From VRUE01 sp963718755 (GTDB taxonomy: Bacteria > Actinomycetota > Thermoleophilia > Solirubrobacterales > 70-9), in assembly GCA_963718755.1 (NCBI GenBank), contig OY970376.1:744001-808000 (forward strand): DNA of 64,000 nt, read 5' to 3'. The notes beneath the pieces were generated by a model, which saw nothing but the letters and a program-made list of their open reading frames with translations, did no database searches and was not told the origin of the DNA. The stretch's first letter is position 1, and each line of letters starts with the position of its first letter. Both the position numbers and the translations under genes were made by a program. Below, one piece after another: positions 6,004 through 13,585 of the stretch.

Positions 6004-8645
6004 GACGCCCCCTTCCTCCCCATCCATCCCCGCTTCTCAGCCAAAGCAAGAGCCGCAGGCAGGGCAACCAACACACCCAGAAGAGCCACCGCCAGATCGA
6101 TCACGGTGACGAAGCCGAACTCGCGCAGCATCCGCACATCGCTGGCGATCAGCACCGCAAACCCGGCGATCGCCGTCACCCCGGAGGCGAGCACAGCAGC
6201 CCCGGTCCGCGCATAGGCCTGCCGCAAAGCCACCCCAAGCTCCCGCCCAGCCCGCCGCTCCTGGCGGAAGCGCGCCGCGAGGATCACGCTGAACTCAGTG
6301 GCAATGGCGATCGTCAGCGCCCCAAGCGCGGCAGACATCGGGTTCAGCGGCACATGGCTGATCCAGAGCACCAGCGCCGACCACCCGGTAGCCATAACGA
6401 TCGGCACCAGCGGTATCAACGCCCGCGGCAGCGAGCGGTAGACCGCGAGCAGCGCCAGGGCAACGGCAATCAGCCCGGCCAGCGTCAGCAGATAACGGCT
6501 ATTGGAGAGATCGCTGGCGGCGGTAGCAGCAATCACCGGCAACCCGGCAAGCTCGACCTCCACCCCAGCCGGCGGACCCCCCTCCTCACCCGGAATCCCA
6601 ACCTCCCCCCGAATGCGATCGATCAGCTCTTGCTGCTCATCCAACGACTGCGCCCGAATCCCAAACCCAAGCAACGCGGTACCCGCCGGCAACCCAGTCT
6701 CCGGATCGACAGTCGCAACCTGCGCCAGGTCATAGGCGGGAATCTGCCCCAACCCTTCCCGAATGCCCTTCCGCGTCAGCTGCCCAGCCTGGACAGCTCC
6801 TTCCGCCAACCCCCCTCCGGTGACGAAGTCAGACAGTGCTGGGCCGGGGCAGACTTCAGCCGTCTGACAGCTCGGATTCGCACCACTGAATCCACCGGCA
6901 TCGAGCACCCGCTGCTTGAAGTCAGCCATCCACTCGATAGTCGCCGGATCCGTCAAATCAGGGGCGCTAACCCTCACGTCCAGCTCCCCGGACACACCCG
7001 TCGCCTCCTGCAGCTCATTGAGTTCCTTCACGGCATCGATGCTCTGAGGCGCCAGCTCCTGAATGTCAGTCTGCGTTTCGATCTGCGTCCCAGCTCCCCA
7101 GCCGATCACGGCCAAGGCCAGACCGACCCCGAGAACCCGCTCCGGGTACCCCTGCCCCATCGCCAGAATGCGCTGCAACAGGGGTGGGAGTGGCCGGGGT
7201 CCCGGCGAGGGCGGGAGCGACGGGTCTCCCTCCGCGCGCTGGGTTTTTCGCCTTGCGGCCAGCCTCTCTCGCCAAGCTTGCGGTGCGAAAAACAGGACGC
7301 CGCGCGACTCCGGGAGACCCCTCACTCCCGCCTGGTCGGAGCGCAGGCTGAGGGCCGCGAAGCCGGCTACAAACGCCAGCGAAAAAGCGATCGCAATACC
7401 TACTACGAGAAGCAGACCAAAGCTGCGAACCATCGGCGTTGGAGAGAGTTGAAGCGCGAGAAAGCCGGCGCCGGTAGCCAGGCAAGCGGTTGCGATTGCT
7501 GGACCACCGCCCGCCGCGGCGAGTCGAGCGGCGTCGGCGCCGGGACTGGCTCCAAGCGCAACGGCCTCGTCATAGCGAGCCTGCAGCTGAATGGCGTAAT
7601 CGACCGCTAGGCCGATCAGGATCGGCAGCACGGCGATCGAAGCCATGGTCAGCGAGCCGCCGAGCAGGCCGAAGAGGCCGAAGGTGAGAGCGGCCGCTCC
7701 GAGGGCGATCGCCAGCGGCAGCAGTCGCCAGCGTGACCTGAAGACCAGCATCAGGGCCAGCGCCATGACCACGAGCGCAACGCCGAGCAGGACGAGCAGG
7801 GCGTCCTTGAGCGCCCGCGTCACCGCGTCGACGACCACCGGGACGCCGGAGATCACATAGCGACCGCCCTTGAGCTCGAAGCACCGCTCCGGCTCCCCTT
7901 TGAACTCGCATTTCTGCCGCGCCACCGGATCCCGAACCACAGCCTCGATCGCCTCGATCGCCCGGTGGCGTTCGGCCTCGCTCAGATCCGGCTTCAGCCG
8001 CACGATGATCTGGGTCGTGTTCTTGTTCGGGAAGAGATAGGCGAGGCGCGCCTTTGGCGTGCCCCGCTTCCTACGCAGGTCAAAGACGACCGCGGCGAGA
8101 AAGTCCGGGTTCGAGAGGCTCGGCGTGCTGGTGATCCCGTACTGGGCGGCGACCTGGAGGATCAGTTCGCGAAAGCGGTTGGGCGGGACCGTCGCGGCGA
8201 GGCGGCGCAGCTGGCGGTCGATCTGGATCACCGCCTCGTTGAGGAAGGTCGCCGGCCCGACGACGGACTTCACCGGATCCAGCTCGGCGAGCTCGGCACA
8301 CGGGCCCGGGATCGGCTCCGCCCCCTTGGGCACATTGCCCGAGAGGCACCCCTCGAGCCGCAGAAAGCGCCCCAGGTTGGCAGTCAGGATCAGCCGCTGA
8401 AGGTCCCCCTCGGCGAGGATGACAATCGGTTCTTCACCAAAGTCCCGCCGCACATCCTGCGTAGCCCGATAGCTAGCCGTGTCCGAATCGACCAGCGTGT
8501 CGGTCGCAGCGTCGGTAGGCAGCTGCGTCGCCGCGACCCCAGCTCCGAGAGCGAGGAAAACCGCGACGGCGAGCACCACTCGTGCGTGGCGAACCGACCA
8601 CCCGGCTAAGCGAGGAAACCAGCTCCCGACGCCGCCGTCGCTCAC
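6000..8645 (-). CDS. MMPL/RND-family membrane transporter (HpnN-like)
   Basis: 881 aa, two tandem RND halves. Each half has an N-terminal TM helix, a large extracytoplasmic domain and a TM block; the first block includes ILIGLAVDYAIQLQARYDEA and the second AIATEFSVILAARFRQER. These are MMPL-type energy-coupling segments. The family exports lipids or hydrophobic molecules, and hopanoid transporter HpnN is a close type. The inter-half cytoplasmic loop (about residues 438-479) is encoded by a long palindrome (7210-7332) that looks like an inserted element. The stop overlaps the thioredoxin-like gene's GTG, so MMPL, thioredoxin-fold and B3/4 genes form one unit. Substrate unknown. Confidence 0.88.
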   Translation of the reverse strand: MSDGGVGSWFPRLAGWSVRHARVVLAVAVFLALGAGVAATQLPTDAATDTLVDSDTASYRATQDVRRDFGEEPIVILAEGDLQRLILTANLGRFLRLEGCLSGNVPKGAEPIPGPCAELAELDPVKSVVGPATFLNEAVIQIDRQLRRLAATVPPNRFRELILQVAAQYGITSTPSLSNPDFLAAVVFDLRRKRGTPKARLAYLFPNKNTTQIIVRLKPDLSEAERHRAIEAIEAVVRDPVARQKCEFKGEPERCFELKGGRYVISGVPVVVDAVTRALKDALLVLLGVALVVMALALMLVFRSRWRLLPLAIALGAAALTFGLFGLLGGSLTMASIAVLPILIGLAVDYAIQLQARYDEAVALGASPGADAARLAAAGGGPAIATACLATGAGFLALQLSPTPMVRSFGLLLVVGIAIAFSLAFVAGFAALSLRSDQAGVRGLPESRGVLFFAPQAWRERLAARRKTQRAEGDPSLPPSPGPRPLPPLLQRILAMGQGYPERVLGVGLALAVIGWGAGTQIETQTDIQELAPQSIDAVKELNELQEATGVSGELDVRVSAPDLTDPATIEWMADFKQRVLDAGGFSGANPSCQTAEVCPGPALSDFVTGGGLAEGAVQAGQLTRKGIREGLGQIPAYDLAQVATVDPETGLPAGTALLGFGIRAQSLDEQQELIDRIRGEVGIPGEEGGPPAGVEVELAGLPVIAATAASDLSNSRYLLTLAGLIAVALALLAVYRSLPRALIPLVPIVMATGWSALVLWISHVPLNPMSAALGALTIAIATEFSVILAARFRQERRAGRELGVALRQAYARTGAAVLASGVTAIAGFAVLIASDVRMLREFGFVTVIDLAVALLGVLVALPAALALAEKRGWMGRKGAS
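7210..7332. repeat. palindromic element inside the MMPL coding sequence
   Basis: Nested inverted repeats: GGCGGGAG (7210-7217) with CTCCCGCC (7325-7332), GGGTCTCCC (7222-7230) with GGGAGACCC (7312-7320), CGCGCG (7233-7238) with CGCGCG (7301-7306), and GTTTTTCGC (7243-7251) with GCGAAAAAC (7285-7293). The layout, GC-rich outer arms and an inner T-run paired with an A-run, resembles family 1. It is read through in frame, giving about 41 low-complexity residues in a cytoplasmic loop. Confidence 0.7.
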
Positions 8646-8669
8646 GGCCGCCGTCCACGGGTCGAGAAG

Positions 8670-8779
8670 AGGCCGTCCGGTGCCCCTCCCGGCGGCTTGT
8701 ACTTTTTCGTCAATTCAATCTCGGACGACTGGCGGCGCAACACCGAAAAAGTTGAGACGGGAGGGGCACCGGACGGCCT
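8670..8779. repeat. family-1 long-hairpin element, copy 2 (inverted orientation)
   Basis: Perfect 21 bp outer arms at 8670-8690 and 8759-8779. The core is in reverse orientation relative to the copy at 3610: CTTGTACTTTTTCG (8696-8709) on the left and CGAAAAAGTTGAGACG (8744-8759) on the right. It fills the gap between the ATPase gene's stop and the MMPL start, both on the minus strand. Confidence 0.88.
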
Positions 8780-8787
8780 ACCCCCAC

Positions 8788-9765
8788 TCAGTCCATCGAC
8801 AGCGGACCAGTCACGTCAGCGTTGAGGAACTGGTGGACGAACTGGTTTTCGGAGTCGAACAGTTCCTCTTTCGGGCCCGACTCGACGATTTTGCCGTTCC
8901 ACAGCACGGCGATGAAGTCGGAGATCCGACGCGCCGTGTTGAGGTCGTGGCTGATCACCAGGTAACAGCCACCGTTCTCGGCGTGGACCTCGCGGATCAG
9001 CTCGCAGAGCAGCGCCGTGCGCACCGGGTCGAGGCCGGAGTCGGGCTCGTCGAACATCACGATCGCCGGTTCCAGCACCAGCGCCCGAGCGAAGCCGGCG
9101 CGCTTGCGCATCCCGCCCGAGAGCTCGTTCGGCATCTTGTAGATCGCCTCGATCAGGCCGACCTCCTTGAGCCGGCGGTTGACGATCTCGCCGATCTCCT
9201 CCTCGCTTTTGTCCGTGTGCTGGCGCAGCGGGAAGGCGGTGTTGTCGTAGATGTTCATCGAGCCGAACAGCGCTCCGTCCTGGAACAGCAGGCCGAACTT
9301 TTTGCGCACCTCGAAGAGTTCGTCGTCGGTCATCGCCGGGATCGATTCCCCATGTACGAGGACGTCGCCGGAATCGGGGTAGAGCAGGCCGACGATATGC
9401 TTGATCAGCACGCTCTTGCCGGTGCCCGAGGGGCCGAGCACCATCGAGACCTGATCTTCAGGCAGCCCGAGGTTGAGCCCGTTGAGGATCCGCGCCCGGC
9501 CGAACTGCTTGACCAGGTTGATGATCTCGATCGCGTCGGTGCTGCCGTGGTCGCGCTTGCGGCCGGTGTGGAAGCGATAGGGGTCGGCCTCGCCCGGGTC
9601 GACGCCGGGGATGACGAAGTCGCGGCCCATGGTCGCCCCGTCCTCGCTGATGTAGGGGCCACCGCGGGCCGGCTCGGAGACGATCCCCGGCGGCGCTTCG
9701 GCACTCGAAGCAGCCTCGTCGCGCAACTCCCCTTCTTCGGTGCGGTTTTCGTCGTCGATCGCCAC
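8788..9765 (-). CDS. ABC transporter ATP-binding protein, Mce/MlaF type
   Basis: 325 aa. Walker A GPSGTGKS (111-118), Q-loop LLFQDGALF (about 159-167), signature LSGGM (215-219), Walker B IVMFDEPDSGLDP (235-247) and the switch histidine in ISHDLN are all intact. The 'ALFGSMNIYDNTAFPL' segment is typical of MlaF/Mkl ATPases that power Mce lipid transporters. An acidic, disordered N-terminal extension of about 75 residues precedes the NBD and is unusual. It is the last gene of the YrbE-YrbE-ATPase unit, two bases after the second permease stop. Confidence 0.9.
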   Translation of the reverse strand: MAIDDENRTEEGELRDEAASSAEAPPGIVSEPARGGPYISEDGATMGRDFVIPGVDPGEADPYRFHTGRKRDHGSTDAIEIINLVKQFGRARILNGLNLGLPEDQVSMVLGPSGTGKSVLIKHIVGLLYPDSGDVLVHGESIPAMTDDELFEVRKKFGLLFQDGALFGSMNIYDNTAFPLRQHTDKSEEEIGEIVNRRLKEVGLIEAIYKMPNELSGGMRKRAGFARALVLEPAIVMFDEPDSGLDPVRTALLCELIREVHAENGGCYLVISHDLNTARRISDFIAVLWNGKIVESGPKEELFDSENQFVHQFLNADVTGPLSMD

Positions 9766-9767
9766 GC

Positions 9768-10565
9768 TCAGCCTCCTATCGGCGCCCTCGGGTTGGCGCC
9801 CCAGAAAACGAGGGTGCCAAGCATCCCGATGATGTGCACTAGAACGATATTGAGGACCATCGACTTAGCCGTCGCGGTCCCCACTCCCACCGGCCCACCT
9901 GAGGCGGTATAGCCGTAGTAGCAGCCGACCATCACGATCGCGGTCGCCATGAACATGCCCTTGATCAAGCTGAAGATCAGGTCGGGCGGGTTCTGGAACA
10001 TCCAGAAGATCAGCAGGTAGCCGCCTTTGGAGACGTCGCCGATCTGTTCGACCACCGCGATGTAGCTGGCGAAGAACATGATCCCGATCCCGACCAGGTA
10101 CATGAAGGGGAAGGCGATCCAGGCGGCGAGCAGGCGGGTCGCGGCGAGGAAGGTGACCGGCGGCACACCCATCACCTCGAGCGCGTCGATCTCGTCGGAG
10201 ATCCGCATCGCGCCAAGCTCGGCGACGATCCCGGTGCCGACCTTGGCCGCCAGCATGTAGCCGAAGGCGTAGGGCATGATCTCGCGCAGGTCGCACCAGG
10301 CCGAGAAGACGCCGGCGTAGGCGGGAGCGCCGTTGGCGCGCAGCAGGTAAGCGCCCTCGATCCCGCACTGGAGGCCGAGGATGAAGACCAGGCCCCAGAT
10401 GATCACGGCGGAGCCGAGGATCAGGATGCCGGCCTGGCGCAGGCTCTCGCCGAAGAAGCGGAGGACGCGGCCCGAGTAGACGAGCCCGGCGACGCGCGAG
10501 CCGAAGCGGGCGATCTCGCCGAACGAGTCGAGCCAGCCGCGCGGGACGTCGAGCCAAGCGTTCAT
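9768..10565 (-). CDS. MlaE/YrbE-family ABC permease (second of pair)
   Basis: 265 aa from ATG at 10565, chosen because ATGA overlaps the preceding permease stop. It has an amphipathic N-terminal helix, then MlaE-family transmembrane helices including RQAGILILGSAVIIWGLVFI, the conserved AKVGTGIVAELGAMRISDEIDALEVMG stretch (region near residues 105-135) and a C-terminal CYYGYTASGGPVGVGTATAKS loop. These are the hallmarks of the lipid-ABC permease. It should pair with the next upstream permease and the downstream ATPase in the inner membrane. Confidence 0.9.
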   Translation of the reverse strand: MNAWLDVPRGWLDSFGEIARFGSRVAGLVYSGRVLRFFGESLRQAGILILGSAVIIWGLVFILGLQCGIEGAYLLRANGAPAYAGVFSAWCDLREIMPYAFGYMLAAKVGTGIVAELGAMRISDEIDALEVMGVPPVTFLAATRLLAAWIAFPFMYLVGIGIMFFASYIAVVEQIGDVSKGGYLLIFWMFQNPPDLIFSLIKGMFMATAIVMVGCYYGYTASGGPVGVGTATAKSMVLNIVLVHIIGMLGTLVFWGANPRAPIGG

Positions 10566-11371
10566 CGAATCGTCTGCAGGTCGGGGTTGGTCGCCAGCAG
10601 GGTCTGGGTGAAGACGTAGTTGAAGGCAAAGACCCCCATGAAGGAGATCACCACCGCCTGGTTGACGGCGCGGCCGACCCCGGCGGCGCCTCCGGACGCG
10701 GTCATCCCCTTGTAGCAGCAGACGATCGAGATGATCGCGCCGAACAGGGTGCACTTGATCACCGAGCCCCAGAGGTCGGTGATCGAGGCGTTGGTAAAGA
10801 GCGTGGCGAAGAAGCCGCCGAGCGGCTGGTTGTAGAGCGTCTCGGTGAGGATGCCACCGCTGATGCCGAAGATCAGCGCGTAGATGTCGAGCAGGCCGGT
10901 GATCACGATCAGCGCCAGGAAGCGCGGCACGACGAGGTTCTTGATCGGGTCGACGCCGAGCACCTGCAGGGCGTCGAGCTCCTCGCGGATCTTGCGGGCA
11001 CCGAGGTCGGCGGTGATCGCGGTGCCGGCGACGCCGGCGACGACGACCGCCGTTACAAAGGGCGCGAACTCGCGGATCGAGGCGAGGACGAAGAAGCCGC
11101 CGAGCCGGTCGAGCGAGCCGAAGAGGGTGAGGAAGTTGGCCGCCTGCAGGCCGGGAGCGCCGAAGCCGAAGGCGACGGTCGAGACGAGCAGCGGGAACCA
11201 GCAGAGCTGCAGGGCAAAGAGAAACTGGCCGATGAACTCCTCGCCGTAGGGGTAGGGCGGTTTGACCGCGGAGACCATCGTCCGCGCAGTCAGGATCATC
11301 ATGTCCCCTACTTGCTCGAAGAACGACTTGGCGGGGGCGAACCTCCTGCCTATCGATGCAGCTGCTTCCAT
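10562..11371 (-). CDS. MlaE/YrbE-family ABC permease (first of pair)
   Basis: 269 aa. Family signatures: SIREFAPFVTAVVVAGVAG, the EExDALxxLG-type motif in REELDALQVLGVDP, and CCYKGMTASGGAAGVGRAVNQ near the C-terminus. It begins the three-gene transporter unit on the minus strand; upstream (11372-11540) is a promoter region with no other gene. In mycobacteria such pairs are followed by six Mce proteins; none is encoded here, so the substrate-binding partners must be elsewhere or different. Confidence 0.9.
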   Translation of the reverse strand: MEAAASIGRRFAPAKSFFEQVGDMMILTARTMVSAVKPPYPYGEEFIGQFLFALQLCWFPLLVSTVAFGFGAPGLQAANFLTLFGSLDRLGGFFVLASIREFAPFVTAVVVAGVAGTAITADLGARKIREELDALQVLGVDPIKNLVVPRFLALIVITGLLDIYALIFGISGGILTETLYNQPLGGFFATLFTNASITDLWGSVIKCTLFGAIISIVCCYKGMTASGGAAGVGRAVNQAVVISFMGVFAFNYVFTQTLLATNPDLQTIR

Positions 11372-11540
11372 CTCTCCTCCGGCAAAGCGGGACCGCGTCG
11401 GGCGGCCCCTGCTCCGTGCTTTGAGTCTATGGGATGCGCCAGCGGTGTCCGTTAGCCGAGTGTTGAGATCCGGCTAACCCAGGGGCGGGGCACCTGACGA
11501 CGGCCAGAGAGGCCGAATCCCCTGGTATGTTCGGGCGGCT

Positions 11541-12230
11541 TTGGGGGGGAATCGCAGATACGGCCAGCGTTCCCGCATCGGCGCTTTGGCGGCGAGTGCG
11601 GTCGCTGCCGCGCTGGCGCTCTTCCTCGTCGCCTGCGGCGAGGAGGAATCCTCTTCCGGCGCGGACGAAACCGCCGGCAACTACCGGGTCAAGGTCGTCA
11701 CCGCCGAGTTCCCGGCCAAGCAGCGGCTGGGCGAAACGACGCTGCTGCGGCTCGGCGTGAAGAACACCGGCGGCAAGGCGCTGCCGGCGCTGACCGTGAC
11801 GATCTCGGTCGGCGGCGAGGAGGGACGCACCTCGGCACTGCCCTTCGGCTACCACGATCCTTCGCCAGAACTGGCGCAACCCGACCGACCGGTCTGGGCA
11901 CTTGCTGCCGGCTACCCCAAAGTGAACGGCTCCTCCGAGCGAGCCGGGGCGGAAACCTCGAGCCCGAAGACGTTCGCCTTCGGCCCGCTGAAGCCAGGCG
12001 CGACGACCGAGGCAGTCTGGAAGCTGAGCGCCGTCAGAACGGGCGACTACGAGATCCACTACGGGATCGGTGGCGGCCTCGGCGGTGCGGCGAAGGCAGA
12101 GGCCAGCCCCGGCACCCAGGCCGGCGGTTCCTTCACGACGACGATCACCGAGGTCACGCCGGACACGGTGGTCACCGACAGCGGCGAGGTCGTGCCGGCG
12201 CCCAAGGACCCGACGGAAGCGAACCGCTGA
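11541..12230 (+). CDS. lipoprotein with a CARDB-like/Ig-like fold, unknown function
   Basis: 229 aa; TTG at 11541 is the most plausible start and is uncertain. The signal peptide (ALAASAVAAALALFLVAC) ends in a lipobox with the modified Cys followed by GEEESSSGADE. The mature part resembles an Ig-like or CARDB sheet domain (RLGETTLLRLGVKNTGGKALPALTVTIS) and ends in a low-complexity acidic/proline tail. It is probably exported and anchored to the outer face of the membrane. It stands alone between the YrbE promoter and a family-1 hairpin element that starts at its stop codon. No specific function can be assigned. Confidence 0.75.
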   Translation: MGGNRRYGQRSRIGALAASAVAAALALFLVACGEEESSSGADETAGNYRVKVVTAEFPAKQRLGETTLLRLGVKNTGGKALPALTVTISVGGEEGRTSALPFGYHDPSPELAQPDRPVWALAAGYPKVNGSSERAGAETSSPKTFAFGPLKPGATTEAVWKLSAVRTGDYEIHYGIGGGLGGAAKAEASPGTQAGGSFTTTITEVTPDTVVTDSGEVVPAPKDPTEANR

Positions 12231-12344
12231 GAGCCTATCCCGGTAGGGGTTTCACTTAACTTTTTGCGAAGGCAGTCGGTGGCTGTCCGTGAGCGTTGCC
12301 GCGCAAAAAGTACAAGACGTTCCACCCCTACCGGGATAGGCTCT
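12230..12344. repeat. family-1 long-hairpin element, copy 3
   Basis: Perfect 21 bp outer arms (12230-12250 and 12324-12344). Core: TTCACTTAACTTTTTGCG (12251-12268) and CGCAAAAAGTACAAGACG (12302-12319) followed by TTCC. The left arm begins on the last base of the lipoprotein stop codon, and the right arm ends 6 bp before the next gene's GTG. Confidence 0.92.
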
Positions 12345-12350
12345 ACACGA

Positions 12351-13487
12351 GTGCTGACGAGATTCGGGCCGACAGTCGTTGCGCTTTTTGCGCTCGTTGC
12401 GCTGCCATCGTGCGGCAATGCCAGTTCGCCGGAGACGACCAGCAAGCAGGCGCCGCGCAAGGGAGTAGCGCTGAAGCAGATCGGCCGCTTCGAGGAGCCG
12501 GTCTACGTCGCCGGCGCCCCCGGCTACCCGAAGCTGCTGTTCGTCGTCGAGCAGGGAGGCCAGGTGCGGGTCCTGCGCAGCGGGCGCAAGGTCGGCACGC
12601 CCTTCCTCGACATCAGCGGCCTGATCTCCTTCGGTGGCGAGCGCGGCCTGCTCTCGATCGCCTTCCCGCCCGACTACAGGGACAGCGGTCGCTTCTACGT
12701 CTATTACACCGGTCCGAACGGGGACATCAGAGTCGATGAGTTCAAACGCAAAAGCGCGACGCGAGCCGCGCGGGGCTCTCGCCGCGCAGTAGTCGAGATA
12801 CCCCACCGGGCCAACTCAAATCACAACGGCGGACAGCTGCAGTTCCTCGGCAACCTGCTCTATTTCGGCACCGGCGACGGTGGCTCGGGCGGCGACCCGC
12901 CGAACAACGCCCAGAACCGACAGAGCCGGCTCGGCAAGCTGTTGCGCATCGACCCGCGCCGCTCCGGCACCCAGCCGGAGATCTACAGCTACGGGCTGCG
13001 CAACCCGTTCCGCTTCTCCTTCGACAGGGTGACCGCGGAGCAGCCGCGGATCATCATCGGCGACGTCGGCCAGAACCGCTTCGAGGAGATCGACTACACG
13101 ACGGTCGCGGCGGCGAAGGGCGCCAACTTCGGCTGGGACGCCTTCGAGGGCAACGGCCCCTATCGCGATGAGAACAGCGGCACGCCCGATCCGGGCGGAA
13201 CCATCAAGCCGATCTTCGCCTACCCCCACAGCCGCGGCGGCAGCTGCACGGTCATCGGCGGCTACGTGGTCGGCGACCGCCGCCTGCAGTCCCTCTACAA
13301 GCGCTACGTCTACGCCGATCTCTGCGAGGGCGAGCTGCGCAGCCTCGTCCCCCACCTACGGGGCGCCTCGAACGATCACAGGCTCGGCCTCAGCGTCTCC
13401 ACCCCCAGCTCCTTTGGCGAAGACACGCGCGGCCGCATCTACGTCGCCTCGCTGGAAGGACCGGTCTACCGGCTGGTACCGCGCTAA
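12351..13487 (+). CDS. PQQ-dependent aldose sugar dehydrogenase-like lipoprotein (YliI/Asd type)
   Basis: 378 aa from GTG at 12351; a longer frame would be made of repeat sequence. The signal peptide ends in a lipobox (ALVALPSCGN). The mature protein is a six-bladed beta-propeller of the soluble glucose/aldose dehydrogenase family: GRFEEPVYVAGAPG, LFVVEQGGQVRVL, the ERGLLSIAFPPDY strand, NHNGGQLQFL, the metal/PQQ region GTGDGGSGGDPPNNAQN, LRNPFRFSFD, IGDVGQNRFEEID and the NFGWDAFEG motif. Expected reaction: PQQ-dependent oxidation of aldose sugars outside the membrane. Single gene; a strong hairpin follows. Confidence 0.88.
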   Translation: MLTRFGPTVVALFALVALPSCGNASSPETTSKQAPRKGVALKQIGRFEEPVYVAGAPGYPKLLFVVEQGGQVRVLRSGRKVGTPFLDISGLISFGGERGLLSIAFPPDYRDSGRFYVYYTGPNGDIRVDEFKRKSATRAARGSRRAVVEIPHRANSNHNGGQLQFLGNLLYFGTGDGGSGGDPPNNAQNRQSRLGKLLRIDPRRSGTQPEIYSYGLRNPFRFSFDRVTAEQPRIIIGDVGQNRFEEIDYTTVAAAKGANFGWDAFEGNGPYRDENSGTPDPGGTIKPIFAYPHSRGGSCTVIGGYVVGDRRLQSLYKRYVYADLCEGELRSLVPHLRGASNDHRLGLSVSTPSSFGEDTRGRIYVASLEGPVYRLVPR

Positions 13488-13493
13488 ACCGAG

Positions 13494-13536
13494 GCGTGGT
13501 TCCTTATTAGCCCACGAAGCGAATAAGGAACCACGC
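13494..13536. terminator. 15 bp stem hairpin after the sugar dehydrogenase gene
   Basis: GCGTGGTTCCTTATT (13494-13508) is perfectly complementary to AATAAGGAACCACGC (13522-13536), with a 13-base loop. It begins 7 bp after the stop codon. No T-run follows, but the stem is strong; likely a terminator or transcript-end stabiliser. Confidence 0.6.
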
Positions 13537-13548
13537 GATTGGGCTAAG

Positions 13549-13566
13549 GTTGGCTGACCAGCCAAC
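13549..13566. promoter_or_regulatory. candidate TetR operator upstream of the aldehyde dehydrogenase
   Basis: Perfect 8 bp inverted repeat GTTGGCTG-AC-CAGCCAAC located 20 bp before the chosen GTG. It matches the palindrome at 34780 (next to the TetR gene) at 12 of 16 positions. The base-by-base symmetry and position between a possible -10 (TAAGGT, 13545-13550) and the start suit a repressor site. Confidence 0.55.
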
Positions 13567-13585
13567 TTCTGAAGGGAGCGGTCAG

